From contig NZ_CP025198.1 of the NCBI RefSeq assembly GCF_003325455.1, positions 3,224,001-3,288,000 of the forward strand: 64,000 bases of DNA. Reading direction: 5' to 3'. The notes beneath the pieces were generated by a model. It had not been told where the DNA came from. It was given only the letters and a program-made list of their open reading frames with translations, and searched no databases. Both the position numbers and the translations under genes were made by a program. Below are positions 23,022-30,633 of the stretch, piece after piece (position 1 is the first letter of the stretch; the number at the start of each line of letters is the position of its first letter). This DNA is from Acidipropionibacterium virtanenii (GTDB lineage Bacteria > Actinomycetota > Actinomycetes > Propionibacteriales > Propionibacteriaceae).

Positions 23022-25259
23022 GTGAAACTCGACCCGAACCGCACCGATCTGATCCACCTGCGCGGCGGCGGCACCTCCCTCGTCGTACAGACCCCCGCCG
23101 GAGGCCCGCCCGAAGTCATCGCCTGGACCGCCGACCTGGGCCACCTGTCACCCCGAGCTCTCCGCGGCCTGTCGACGGCGGTCGAGGCGCCCCTGGTGGG
23201 CAACTCCCCCGACGAGCGCGTCCACCCGGGCCTCATCCTGCTCTCCTCCACCGGCTGGATGGGCCGTCCCGGGCTGGTCGGCCATCGCACCGCCGGCCCC
23301 TCCTCCTGGGCGCCCCGGCTGCACACCGACTCCGTGGAACTCACCACTGACGACGCAGAGCCCGATGGTCCCACCACCACCGGCCGGACCGTCACCGCCG
23401 GCCCCGGCGCCATCCACTACCAACTGTCCGACCCCGCCTCCGGCATCCACGTCGGCGTCGATCTGCAACTGCTGCCCGAGGGGCTCATCCGTGCTCGCGC
23501 CAGCCTCACCAACACCGCCGAGGACGTCTACGACCTCGAGGAGCTGTCCCTCGCCCTGCCGCTGCCGGTACGCGCAGCCGAGATCCTCGACTTCTCCGGG
23601 CACTGGGGCCGGGAGCGCGAGCCGCAGCGCCTACCGGTGCGCCTGGGCGTCCATCTCCACGAGGGACGTCACGGCCGCACCGGCTTCGACGCGCCGATGA
23701 TGATGTACTGCGGCGAGCCCGGATTCGGCTTCGAGGACGGCGAGGTCTTCGGATTCCACGTCGCCCACTCCGGCAACCACCGCACCTGGGTGGAGCGCTG
23801 CAACAACGGGCTCCAGGTGATAGGCGGCGGGGAGCTCCTGCTGCCCGGAGAGGTGCGGCTCGCCGCCGGCCAGACCTACACCTCCCCGTGGATCCACGCC
23901 CAGCGGGCCGACGGGCTGGACGCCGCGGCACGGCGTCTGCACCGCTGGGAGCGGAGCCTGCCGTCCCACCCGGGCGGCCCGCGGCCGGTGACCCTCAACG
24001 TGTGGGAGGCCGTGCACTTCGACCACGACCTGCCCGGCCTGCTGGAACTGGCCGATCTGGCGGCGTCGGTCGGCGTGGAGCGCTACGTGCTCGACGACGG
24101 CTGGTTCCTGGGGCGCCGCGACGACCGGGCCGGCCTGGGCGACTGGGAGGAGGACCCACAGGTCTGGCCCGAGGGCCTGCATCCGCTGGTCGACCGCGTC
24201 CAGGGTCTCGGCATGCAGTTCGGCCTGTGGGTCGAGCCCGAGATGATCAACGTCGACTCCGAGCTGGCCCGCGCCCACCCCGAATGGATCCTGCGCGCAG
24301 GACCCGACCTGCCCGTCGAATGGCGCCATCAGCAGGTGCTCAATCTCACGATCCCGGCGGCCTGGGAGCATGTGCGCTCCCGGCTGGACGCCCTCATCAC
24401 CCGTTACGGCATCGCCTACTTCAAGTGGGACCACAACCGCGACCTCGTCGATGCCGGCGACCCGGCCCTCGACGGCCGCCCGGTCGTCGGGGAGCAGACG
24501 CGCGCCTGCTACGCGCTGATGGACCGGCTGCGCACCGACCACCCCGGCTTCGAGATCGAATCCTGCTCCTCGGGCGGGGGACGCATCGATCTGGAGATGA
24601 TCCGCCACACCCAGCGGTTCTGGCTCTCGGACTGCATCGATCCGCACGAGCGTCAGGCCATCATGCGGTGGACCGAGCAGCTGGTCGCCCCCGAGTACAT
24701 GGGCACCCACATCGCCTCGCAGCGCTCCCAGACCACCGGCCGGATGTCCGATCTGTCCTTCCGGGCCGCCTCCGCGCTGTGGGGCCACATGGGATTCGAG
24801 CTGGACCTGCGCGTGCTGGACGACGCCGAGCTTGCTCAGCTGCGCGAGTGGGTGCAGTTCTACAAGGATCACCGCGAGCTGCTGCTGACCGGCGACCTGG
24901 TGCGTCGCGACGTCGCCGACGGCTCGATGTGGCTGCACGGCATCGTGGCCGCCGACCGCTCCCGGGCACTGTACGAACTCACCACCCGGCGCCGCTCCCC
25001 GATGTCGCCGCGCGGACTGGTCACCATTCCAGGGCTGGATGCGGACCGGGAGTACCGGATAGCGCCCCTGCTGGTGGGAGGCGGGCCCGCAGGACTCGAG
25101 CTGCCGCCCTGGGGAGAGACGGGTGTCGTCATGACCGGAGGCTCGCTGGCCCGGATCGGCGTCCACACTCCCGCGATGTTCCCCGACCAGGTGCTTCTTC
25201 TGGAGGTCACCGAGGCCGGCGCCCCCACAACGTCACCCGGCGACGACGCCGAACACTGA
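23022..25259 (+). CDS. GH36 alpha-galactosidase, 745 aa
   Basis: The beta-sandwich N-terminal domain is followed by a catalytic barrel with YVLDDGWFLGRRDDRAGLGDW, FGLWVEPEMIN, YFKWDHNRDL (nucleophile Asp near residue 469) and WLSDCIDPHER (acid/base Asp near 535). These are the GH36 signatures. It hydrolyses terminal alpha-1,6-galactose from melibiose, raffinose or stachyose. There is no signal peptide, so it acts in the cytoplasm on sugars brought in by the transporter that follows 11 bp downstream. The start is a GTG. It shares most of its length with the second copy at 30634-32793. Confidence 0.95.
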   Translation: MKLDPNRTDLIHLRGGGTSLVVQTPAGGPPEVIAWTADLGHLSPRALRGLSTAVEAPLVGNSPDERVHPGLILLSSTGWMGRPGLVGHRTAGPSSWAPRLHTDSVELTTDDAEPDGPTTTGRTVTAGPGAIHYQLSDPASGIHVGVDLQLLPEGLIRARASLTNTAEDVYDLEELSLALPLPVRAAEILDFSGHWGREREPQRLPVRLGVHLHEGRHGRTGFDAPMMMYCGEPGFGFEDGEVFGFHVAHSGNHRTWVERCNNGLQVIGGGELLLPGEVRLAAGQTYTSPWIHAQRADGLDAAARRLHRWERSLPSHPGGPRPVTLNVWEAVHFDHDLPGLLELADLAASVGVERYVLDDGWFLGRRDDRAGLGDWEEDPQVWPEGLHPLVDRVQGLGMQFGLWVEPEMINVDSELARAHPEWILRAGPDLPVEWRHQQVLNLTIPAAWEHVRSRLDALITRYGIAYFKWDHNRDLVDAGDPALDGRPVVGEQTRACYALMDRLRTDHPGFEIESCSSGGGRIDLEMIRHTQRFWLSDCIDPHERQAIMRWTEQLVAPEYMGTHIASQRSQTTGRMSDLSFRAASALWGHMGFELDLRVLDDAELAQLREWVQFYKDHRELLLTGDLVRRDVADGSMWLHGIVAADRSRALYELTTRRRSPMSPRGLVTIPGLDADREYRIAPLLVGGGPAGLELPPWGETGVVMTGGSLARIGVHTPAMFPDQVLLLEVTEAGAPTTSPGDDAEH

Positions 25260-25270
25260 AGGAGTCAGCC

Positions 25271-26530
25271 ATGAGACATGGCATACGGAAGATACTGGCC
25301 GGGGTCGCCCTGGTGGGGCTGACGCTGACCTCGGCCTGCAGCCCGGGAGGCGGACAGGCCGACGAGCCTCTCGACGTGTACCTCAACATGACCGCCGGCT
25401 CGGCGCAGTACACCGAGATGAAGAACATCGTCGCGAAGTACGAGCAGAGGACCGGCACGCGGGTGAAGCTGGCCATCGACTCCAGCAACTTCGAGGACAA
25501 CATGAAGGTCCGGATGGCCGCCGGGGAGATGCCCGACGTCTTCTCCACCCACGGCTGGTCGGTGCTGCGCTACAAGCCCTTCCTGGAGCCGCTCACCCAC
25601 CAGGCGTGGGCGAAGAACCTGGATCCGCTGATCGACGAGACCATGCGCGACGCGAACGGCGACGTCTACTCGCTGCCGATCGAGTACTCGGTGGCCGGAA
25701 TGTCGGTGAACTTCGACGTGCTGCGCAAGGCCGGCGTCGATCCCGACGGCATCAGGACCTGGGACGACTTCGCCGCCGCGTGCGCGAAGATCAAGGCGAC
25801 CGGCGTCACGCCGATCGACAGCGCGGGCAAGGATTTCGGCCCCTCGGGCGATCTGGCCAATGTGATCGCGGCCAACGCATTCACCGAGCGCGAGTTCAAC
25901 GCCATGAAGCACGGCACCTTCGACTCATCGGCCTACGCCACCAACGTGCTGGGACCGGTGGCCAGCTGGGCTCAGGCGGGATACTTCAACAAGGACTACG
26001 TCTCCGCCTCGATCGACGACCAGGCCAGGAAACTCGCCCTGGGCCAGGCCGCCTTCGTGATGGCCGCCAACACCTCGACGCTGTCGACAGCGCTGACGTT
26101 CAACGAGAAGGCCGACGTGGGCTTCATCCCGTTCCCCTCCACCCGCAACGGCCAGTACCTGGTCGGCGGCGAGGGGGTCAACGCCTTCGCCGCGTGGAAG
26201 GGCTCACCGCGCAAGAAGCGCGCCCTGCAGTTCCTGGCCTTCCTCGCCGAACCCGCCAATGCCAAGGCGATGTCGCGCTCCATCGGCTCCTCCTCGGGGC
26301 TGACCAATGTCGACGTCGACCTCGGACGGATCCAGTCCAGCTACGACAAATGGGTCGCGCCGCGGAAGATGCCCATCAAGCCCTATCTCGACCGCGCCTA
26401 TCTTCCCAACGGAATGTTCGCCTCCCTCATCACCACCACCGATTCGGTGATCAACCGTCAGTCGACGCCGGAATCGGCGGCCTCAGAGGTCGGGCGGCAG
26501 TACAAGACACTGTTCGGCCAGCAGAAGTAA
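25271..26530 (+). CDS. Sugar ABC transporter substrate-binding lipoprotein (CUT1), 419 aa
   Basis: A signal peptide with lipobox (LVGLTLTSACSPGG, Cys near residue 22) anchors the protein outside the membrane. The mature part is a family 1 extracellular solute-binding protein: LDVYLNMTAGSAQYTEMKNI, VKLAIDSSNFEDNMKVRMAA, a GEMPDVFSTHG ligand-binding loop and FVMAANTSTLS. It presumably binds alpha-galactosides, given the adjacent GH36 enzyme. The ATG at 25271 has AAGGAG upstream (25258-25263, overlapping the galactosidase stop region). Confidence 0.93.
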   Translation: MRHGIRKILAGVALVGLTLTSACSPGGGQADEPLDVYLNMTAGSAQYTEMKNIVAKYEQRTGTRVKLAIDSSNFEDNMKVRMAAGEMPDVFSTHGWSVLRYKPFLEPLTHQAWAKNLDPLIDETMRDANGDVYSLPIEYSVAGMSVNFDVLRKAGVDPDGIRTWDDFAAACAKIKATGVTPIDSAGKDFGPSGDLANVIAANAFTEREFNAMKHGTFDSSAYATNVLGPVASWAQAGYFNKDYVSASIDDQARKLALGQAAFVMAANTSTLSTALTFNEKADVGFIPFPSTRNGQYLVGGEGVNAFAAWKGSPRKKRALQFLAFLAEPANAKAMSRSIGSSSGLTNVDVDLGRIQSSYDKWVAPRKMPIKPYLDRAYLPNGMFASLITTTDSVINRQSTPESAASEVGRQYKTLFGQQK

Positions 26531-26594
26531 TGCCTCCCAGAAGGAACACATCAATGTCGATGTCATCGTCAGCATTCAGGCCGGGTGAGTCATC

Positions 26595-27530
26595 ATGACC
26601 TCACCTGCCATCACCCCTCCACCGGTCAGCACCTCCGAGATCACTCATCGATCGAGCAGATTCCGGGGCGCCTCGATCAACCTCATGTACCTTCCGGCAC
26701 TGCTCCTGTTCGCGATCTTCATCGTCTACCCGTTCATCAACGGCATCGTCATCGCCACCACGAACTGGGACGGCTACTCCCCAGGCCGCGCCGGTGTGGG
26801 CCTGGCCAACTTCACCCGGCTGTGGAGCGATCCCAACTTCCTCGTCTCGCTGCGCAACACCTTCGTCTACGCCTTCGGCTGCACCATCCTCCAGCAGATC
26901 TTCGGGCTGCTGCTGGCCGTCCTGGTGGACAGCTCGATCCGTGGACGCAATGTCGCCAGGGCGATCATCTACCTGCCCGTCCTGGTGTCCCCCGTCGTCA
27001 TGGGCACCTTGTACTACCTGGTCTTCCGCTACGACCAGGGGGCGCTCAACGATCTGCTCGGGGCCTTCGGGTTGTCCCAGGTGTCCTGGCTGTCGGACTC
27101 CGGATTCGCCGTCGGGGTGATCGTGGCCATCAACTCGTTGCAGTTCGTGGGCATCTCGATGCTCATCTATCTCTCGGGTCTGCAATCCATCGGCTCCGAC
27201 GTGAGGGAGGCCGCCGCCCTGGACGGGGCGGTCGGGTTCCGGCAGTTCCGCCGGATCACCATTCCACTGCTGCTGCCGGCCTTCGCCTCGAGTTCGGTGA
27301 TCAACCTCATCGGCGGATTCAAACTCTTCGACATCATCAAGGTGCTCACCGGCGGCGGCCCCGGTTATTCGACGAACTCGGTGTCCACCTTCATCACGAC
27401 GACATATTTCAGCAATCAGTCCGCCGGCTACGCGGCGGCCCAGGGCGTCGTCCTGTTCATTCTCATCGCGGTGTTCACGCTGGCCCTGAACTGGTGGTTC
27501 GACCGTCGCCGTGCACAGTTGGAGGGCTGA
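26595..27530 (+). CDS. Sugar ABC transporter permease (MalF/MsmF-like), 311 aa
   Basis: Six hydrophobic helices are visible. The cytoplasmic EAA loop reads VREAAALDGAVGFRQFRRITIPLL (EAA-x3-G near residues 204-227), the contact site for the ATPase. The N-terminus is short, as in CUT1 permeases for oligosaccharides. It lies 64 bp after the binding protein and 1 bp before the second permease. Confidence 0.93.
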   Translation: MTSPAITPPPVSTSEITHRSSRFRGASINLMYLPALLLFAIFIVYPFINGIVIATTNWDGYSPGRAGVGLANFTRLWSDPNFLVSLRNTFVYAFGCTILQQIFGLLLAVLVDSSIRGRNVARAIIYLPVLVSPVVMGTLYYLVFRYDQGALNDLLGAFGLSQVSWLSDSGFAVGVIVAINSLQFVGISMLIYLSGLQSIGSDVREAAALDGAVGFRQFRRITIPLLLPAFASSSVINLIGGFKLFDIIKVLTGGGPGYSTNSVSTFITTTYFSNQSAGYAAAQGVVLFILIAVFTLALNWWFDRRRAQLEG

Positions 27531-27531
27531 C

Positions 27532-28350
27532 ATGTCCAGACGCGTCAAGGTTGTTATCGGCATCGTGCTGGTGGTGTTCTGCCTCGTCCAGCTGGTTCCC
27601 TTCTACTTCGGGGTGACGACCGCCTTCAAATCCCAGGACGACGTCTCGTCGGTGTGGCGATTCCCGTTCTCGGGCACCACGATAGACAACTTCGCCTCCG
27701 CGATCCGGGACGGCGGTGTGCTGCGGTCCATCCTCAACTCGGCCGTCGTCACCGTGGCCACCACCCTGCTCACCTGCGTCATCGGAGCCGCGGCGGCCTA
27801 CCCGCTGGCACGCCGCCGCACCGTGCTGAACCGGGGCTTCGAGCTGTTCACCCTCGGGGTGATGATGGTGCCGCCGCTCAGCATCCTGGTGCCGCTGTAC
27901 TCGCTGCTGCACGACATGGGCCTGCTGAGCACCTACACCGGCCTGGTGATCGTGCTGCTGTGCGTGCAGCTGCCGCAGGCGATCTTCCTGTACTCGCAGT
28001 TCCTGCGATCGGTGCCCGTCACACTGGAGGAGGCCGCCTCGGTCGACGGTGCCAGCCGCCTGATGGCCTTCTTCCGGATCGTGCTGCCGGTGCTCAAGCC
28101 GGTCAGCGCCACGGTGATCATCCTCACCGCGGTCAACGTGTGGAACGAGTTCGCGATGAGCTCCTACATCATGGTGCAGCCGGAGATGAGGACCCTCGCT
28201 CCTGCCATCGCCTCCTTCTTCGGGGGCCAGGGAGCCAACGCCAATGCCGCCATCGCGGCGTCCCTCATCGGCGTCATCCCGGTGCTCGTGGCCTACCTGT
28301 TCCTCCAGAAGTACTTCATGAAGGGGATGCTGGCCGGCGCGGAGAAGTAA
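27532..28350 (+). CDS. Sugar ABC transporter permease (MalG/MsmG-like), 272 aa
   Basis: Six membrane segments, with the EAA loop LEEAASVDGASRLMAFFRIVLPV near residues 167-189 and a C-terminal FLQKYFMKGMLAGAEK tail typical of MalG-type subunits. The ATG at 27532 follows the previous stop by one base. No ATPase gene follows, so the pair must use a shared MsmK/MalK-type ATPase encoded elsewhere, as is common in Gram-positive bacteria. Confidence 0.93.
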   Translation: MSRRVKVVIGIVLVVFCLVQLVPFYFGVTTAFKSQDDVSSVWRFPFSGTTIDNFASAIRDGGVLRSILNSAVVTVATTLLTCVIGAAAAYPLARRRTVLNRGFELFTLGVMMVPPLSILVPLYSLLHDMGLLSTYTGLVIVLLCVQLPQAIFLYSQFLRSVPVTLEEAASVDGASRLMAFFRIVLPVLKPVSATVIILTAVNVWNEFAMSSYIMVQPEMRTLAPAIASFFGGQGANANAAIAASLIGVIPVLVAYLFLQKYFMKGMLAGAEK

Positions 28351-28419
28351 GGACGTATGGCCGTCCGCGGATCACTCCAGCCCGCATCGGGCCTGGCCAG
28401 GCCGGCTTCCGAAGACGAA

Positions 28420-28480
28420 TTTCCCGCTCAACGAGGTGTTCCGGCCCGGACGAGCCGAGAACCCCCGTTGAGCGGGAGAC
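28420..28480. repeat. Dispersed palindrome, family A copy 3
   Basis: The left arm TTCCCGCTCAACGAGGTGTT is matched by the complement of a right arm reading CCCCCGTTGAGCGGGAGAC. The centre reads CCGGCCCGGACGAG. It lies 70 bp downstream of the permease operon and may end its transcript. Confidence 0.6.
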
Positions 28481-28507
28481 TGGTTTCGCCGAAGGGTGCC
28501 AGACCGC

Positions 28508-28670
28508 CCCACCGCCCGGACCAAGATCAACAGCGACTACGAGCAGAACGTCAAGAAGTGACGGGCTGACGACCAGCCCTTCCCGATGAGGTCTCCCCGG
28601 CGCCACGACGGCTCCGGGGAGCCTTTCGCATCAGCTCCACCCCGACGACGCCACGAATAGGATCAGAGAC
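28508..28670. terminator. Gap with remnant C-terminus and stem-loops
   Basis: A short plus frame reads TKINSDYEQNVKK and stops at about 28562, looking like the tail of a lost gene. Two hairpins follow: GGGCTG/CAGCCC (28563-28579) and a GC-rich stem from 28589 to 28624 (TCTCCCCGG with CCGGGGAG), then TTTCG. They would terminate upstream transcription. TAGGAT at 28658-28663 is 7 nt before the next ATG. Confidence 0.45.
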
Positions 28671-29393
28671 ATGACCGACGTCCACGCCCACCGCGGCCTC
28701 AACCGGGAAGCCCCGGAGAACACCCTCGCCGCCTTCCAACGCGCCTATGACAAGGGCATCCGGTGGATCGAGACCGACACCGACATCGTCGCCGACGGCA
28801 CCCTGATCGTCATGCACGACGCCGCCACCGACCGCACGACGAACCGCGCCGGCTCGATCTACGATCTCACCGCCGCCGACATCAAGAAGCTGGACGCCGG
28901 GTCCTGGTTCTCCGAGGAATTCGCCGGGGAGCAGGCGCCGACTCTCCCCGAGCTCATCGACTTCCTCAACGAGCACCCGATGAATCTCAACCTGGAGCTC
29001 AAGGGCAATCAGCAGAGCGGCGAGAGGGCCGTCGCCCTGGTCGAGGCCGCGCTGGCCGAGCTCGACCGGCTCGACCCGTCGATCGAGGTGATCATCTCCT
29101 CCTTCGCCCCGCTGCAGCTGGCCGAGGTCTCGCGGCGCAATGAGGGGATCGCCCTGGCCCTGCTGGCCGACGCCCGGGATCTGCGGGCGAACTGGCGGGC
29201 CACCGTCGACCTGTGCGGGGCCACCCTCATCCACCCGAGCACCGCCCTGGCCACCCACGAGACGGTCGACCAGTACCTGGCGGCCGGGCTGGGGGTCAAC
29301 GTGTGGACGATCAACGACCTGTCGACCGCCAACAAGTACCGCAACTGGGGCTGCGGCGTCATCACCGACGTCGCCGATCAGTTGCAGGCCTGA
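28671..29393 (+). CDS. Glycerophosphodiester phosphodiesterase, 240 aa
   Basis: VHAHRGLNREAPENTLAAF carries the catalytic HRG and the E-N pair of the GDPD family; WIETDTDIVADGTLIVMHDA supplies the metal ligands E and D and the second catalytic His. LNLELKG near residue 105 and VNVWTIND near residue 206 complete the barrel. It hydrolyses glycerophosphodiesters to glycerol-3-phosphate and an alcohol. There is no signal peptide, so it is cytoplasmic. The -10-like TAGGAT ends 7 nt before the ATG, suggesting a leaderless mRNA. Confidence 0.93.
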   Translation: MTDVHAHRGLNREAPENTLAAFQRAYDKGIRWIETDTDIVADGTLIVMHDAATDRTTNRAGSIYDLTAADIKKLDAGSWFSEEFAGEQAPTLPELIDFLNEHPMNLNLELKGNQQSGERAVALVEAALAELDRLDPSIEVIISSFAPLQLAEVSRRNEGIALALLADARDLRANWRATVDLCGATLIHPSTALATHETVDQYLAAGLGVNVWTINDLSTANKYRNWGCGVITDVADQLQA

Positions 29394-29429
29394 GGCCGTC
29401 CCGGCGTTCGTCCTGAAAAGACGACGGGC

Positions 29430-30461
29430 TTACCCCAGCCCCTCCTGCTCACGGCATCCGCACGACGCCCGCAGCAGGAGGGTCATGGGGAACAGGACCC
29501 TCTCCCGCTCGGTCGGCGCCGTGACCGACCCGGACGCCAGTTCGGCCAGGGCGGCCTCGGCCATCGCCTCGAAGGGCTGGCGGACGGTGGTGAGTGGCGG
29601 CCACGAGTAGGCCGTCTCGGCAGTGCCGTCCAGGCTCACCACCGCGACGTCGTCGGGGATCCGCAGCCCCAGCTGATGCAGCGCGTGCATCGCCCCGATG
29701 GCGATCTGGTCGGAGGCCGCGAAGATCGCGGTCGGGGTCTCGGGGCCGGCGAACAGCTCCCGGACCCCCTCGAATCCGCCGGTGGGACGCCATGCGGTGA
29801 TCGCCGGGGCGGGCACCGGAAGCCCCCGCTCGGTCAGGACGTCATGCCAGGACTGACGCCGGTAGTCCTGGCGATCGGCCGGCAGCGGCCCGCCGATGTA
29901 GCCGATCCGGGTGTGGCCGTGGCCGGCGAGGTGCTCGGTGGCCAGCCTGGCTCCCTGACCCAGGTCCGCTCCCAGCGCCGGGATCCCCCCGACCAGATCG
30001 GCGCGGTCCAGGAGCACCCGGGGGGTGCGGGCGTCACCTGCCTGGTAGAGCTCGGCGTTCACCAGGCGGCAGTTGAAGATGAGGCTGTCGACGCCGCGCC
30101 TCACCAGGTTCGGAATCACCTCGGCCTCGGTGCCGGAATCCTCATGGGTGATACTCAGCAGAATCGATTTCCGCTGGCTTCGGGCGGCGACGTCAATGGC
30201 GTCGACGAACTCGCTGAAATAGGAGTTTAGGATCTCGGGGACGACGACGCCGATGAGGCCGGTCGATCCGGTCTTGAGAGCCCGCGCCGAGGGATTGGGG
30301 TGGTAGTCGAGTTCGCGGATCGCGTCGAGGACCTTGCGGCGCGTGGCGCTGGCCACCGGCCGCGGGCCGTCGTTGACCACATAACTCACGACCGCGGTCG
30401 AGACCCCGGCCAGGCGAGCGACATCCGCCCTGGTGGTGGGCCTGCTCTCGGCGCTGGACAC
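29430..30461 (-). CDS. LacI-family repressor of the second alpha-galactosidase locus, 343 aa
   Basis: The helix-turn-helix TRADVARLAGVSTAVVSYVV and hinge YHPNPSARALKTGSTGLIG closely match those of the regulator at 21748-22752. The effector domain ends in the same SCGC motif. I place the start at the GTG at 30461 (VSSAESRPTT), preceded by GAGGAG, not at the ATG further upstream, which would add an arginine-rich stretch without family similarity. It is divergent from the second alpha-galactosidase. Confidence 0.9.
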   Translation of the reverse strand: MSSAESRPTTRADVARLAGVSTAVVSYVVNDGPRPVASATRRKVLDAIRELDYHPNPSARALKTGSTGLIGVVVPEILNSYFSEFVDAIDVAARSQRKSILLSITHEDSGTEAEVIPNLVRRGVDSLIFNCRLVNAELYQAGDARTPRVLLDRADLVGGIPALGADLGQGARLATEHLAGHGHTRIGYIGGPLPADRQDYRRQSWHDVLTERGLPVPAPAITAWRPTGGFEGVRELFAGPETPTAIFAASDQIAIGAMHALHQLGLRIPDDVAVVSLDGTAETAYSWPPLTTVRQPFEAMAEAALAELASGSVTAPTERERVLFPMTLLLRASCGCREQEGLG

Positions 30462-30547
30462 ATGCACTCCTCGGTGTGGATATGGGCGACGTCGGCCACG
30501 TCCCGCGAATTGGCGGATCACGGGAACCCTACCGCTGAATTCCAACG

Positions 30548-30563
30548 TCTACCCGAGTAGAGT
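30548..30563 (+). promoter_or_regulatory. Operator and -10 box of the second alpha-galactosidase
   Basis: TCTACCCGAGTAGA (30548-30561) is a palindrome of TCTAC/GTAGA half-sites overlapping TAGAGT (30558-30563), the probable -10. The half-sites equal those before the first alpha-galactosidase, but with a 4-bp instead of a 9-bp gap between TCTAC and GTAGA. An AAGGAG at about 30618-30623 precedes the GTG start. Confidence 0.55.
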
Positions 30564-30633
30564 AAACCACGGCCGGCCGTTCCCAACCGCGCCGGAGCTA
30601 CGCCACGCCGTCCGAGCAAGGAGCAACACCGCC

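Noticed and set aside
29430-30545. Longer form of the second LacI regulator starting at 30545
   Set aside because: The extra residues are Arg/Gly-rich and precede the conserved helix-turn-helix; the GTG at 30461 has a good GAGGAG.
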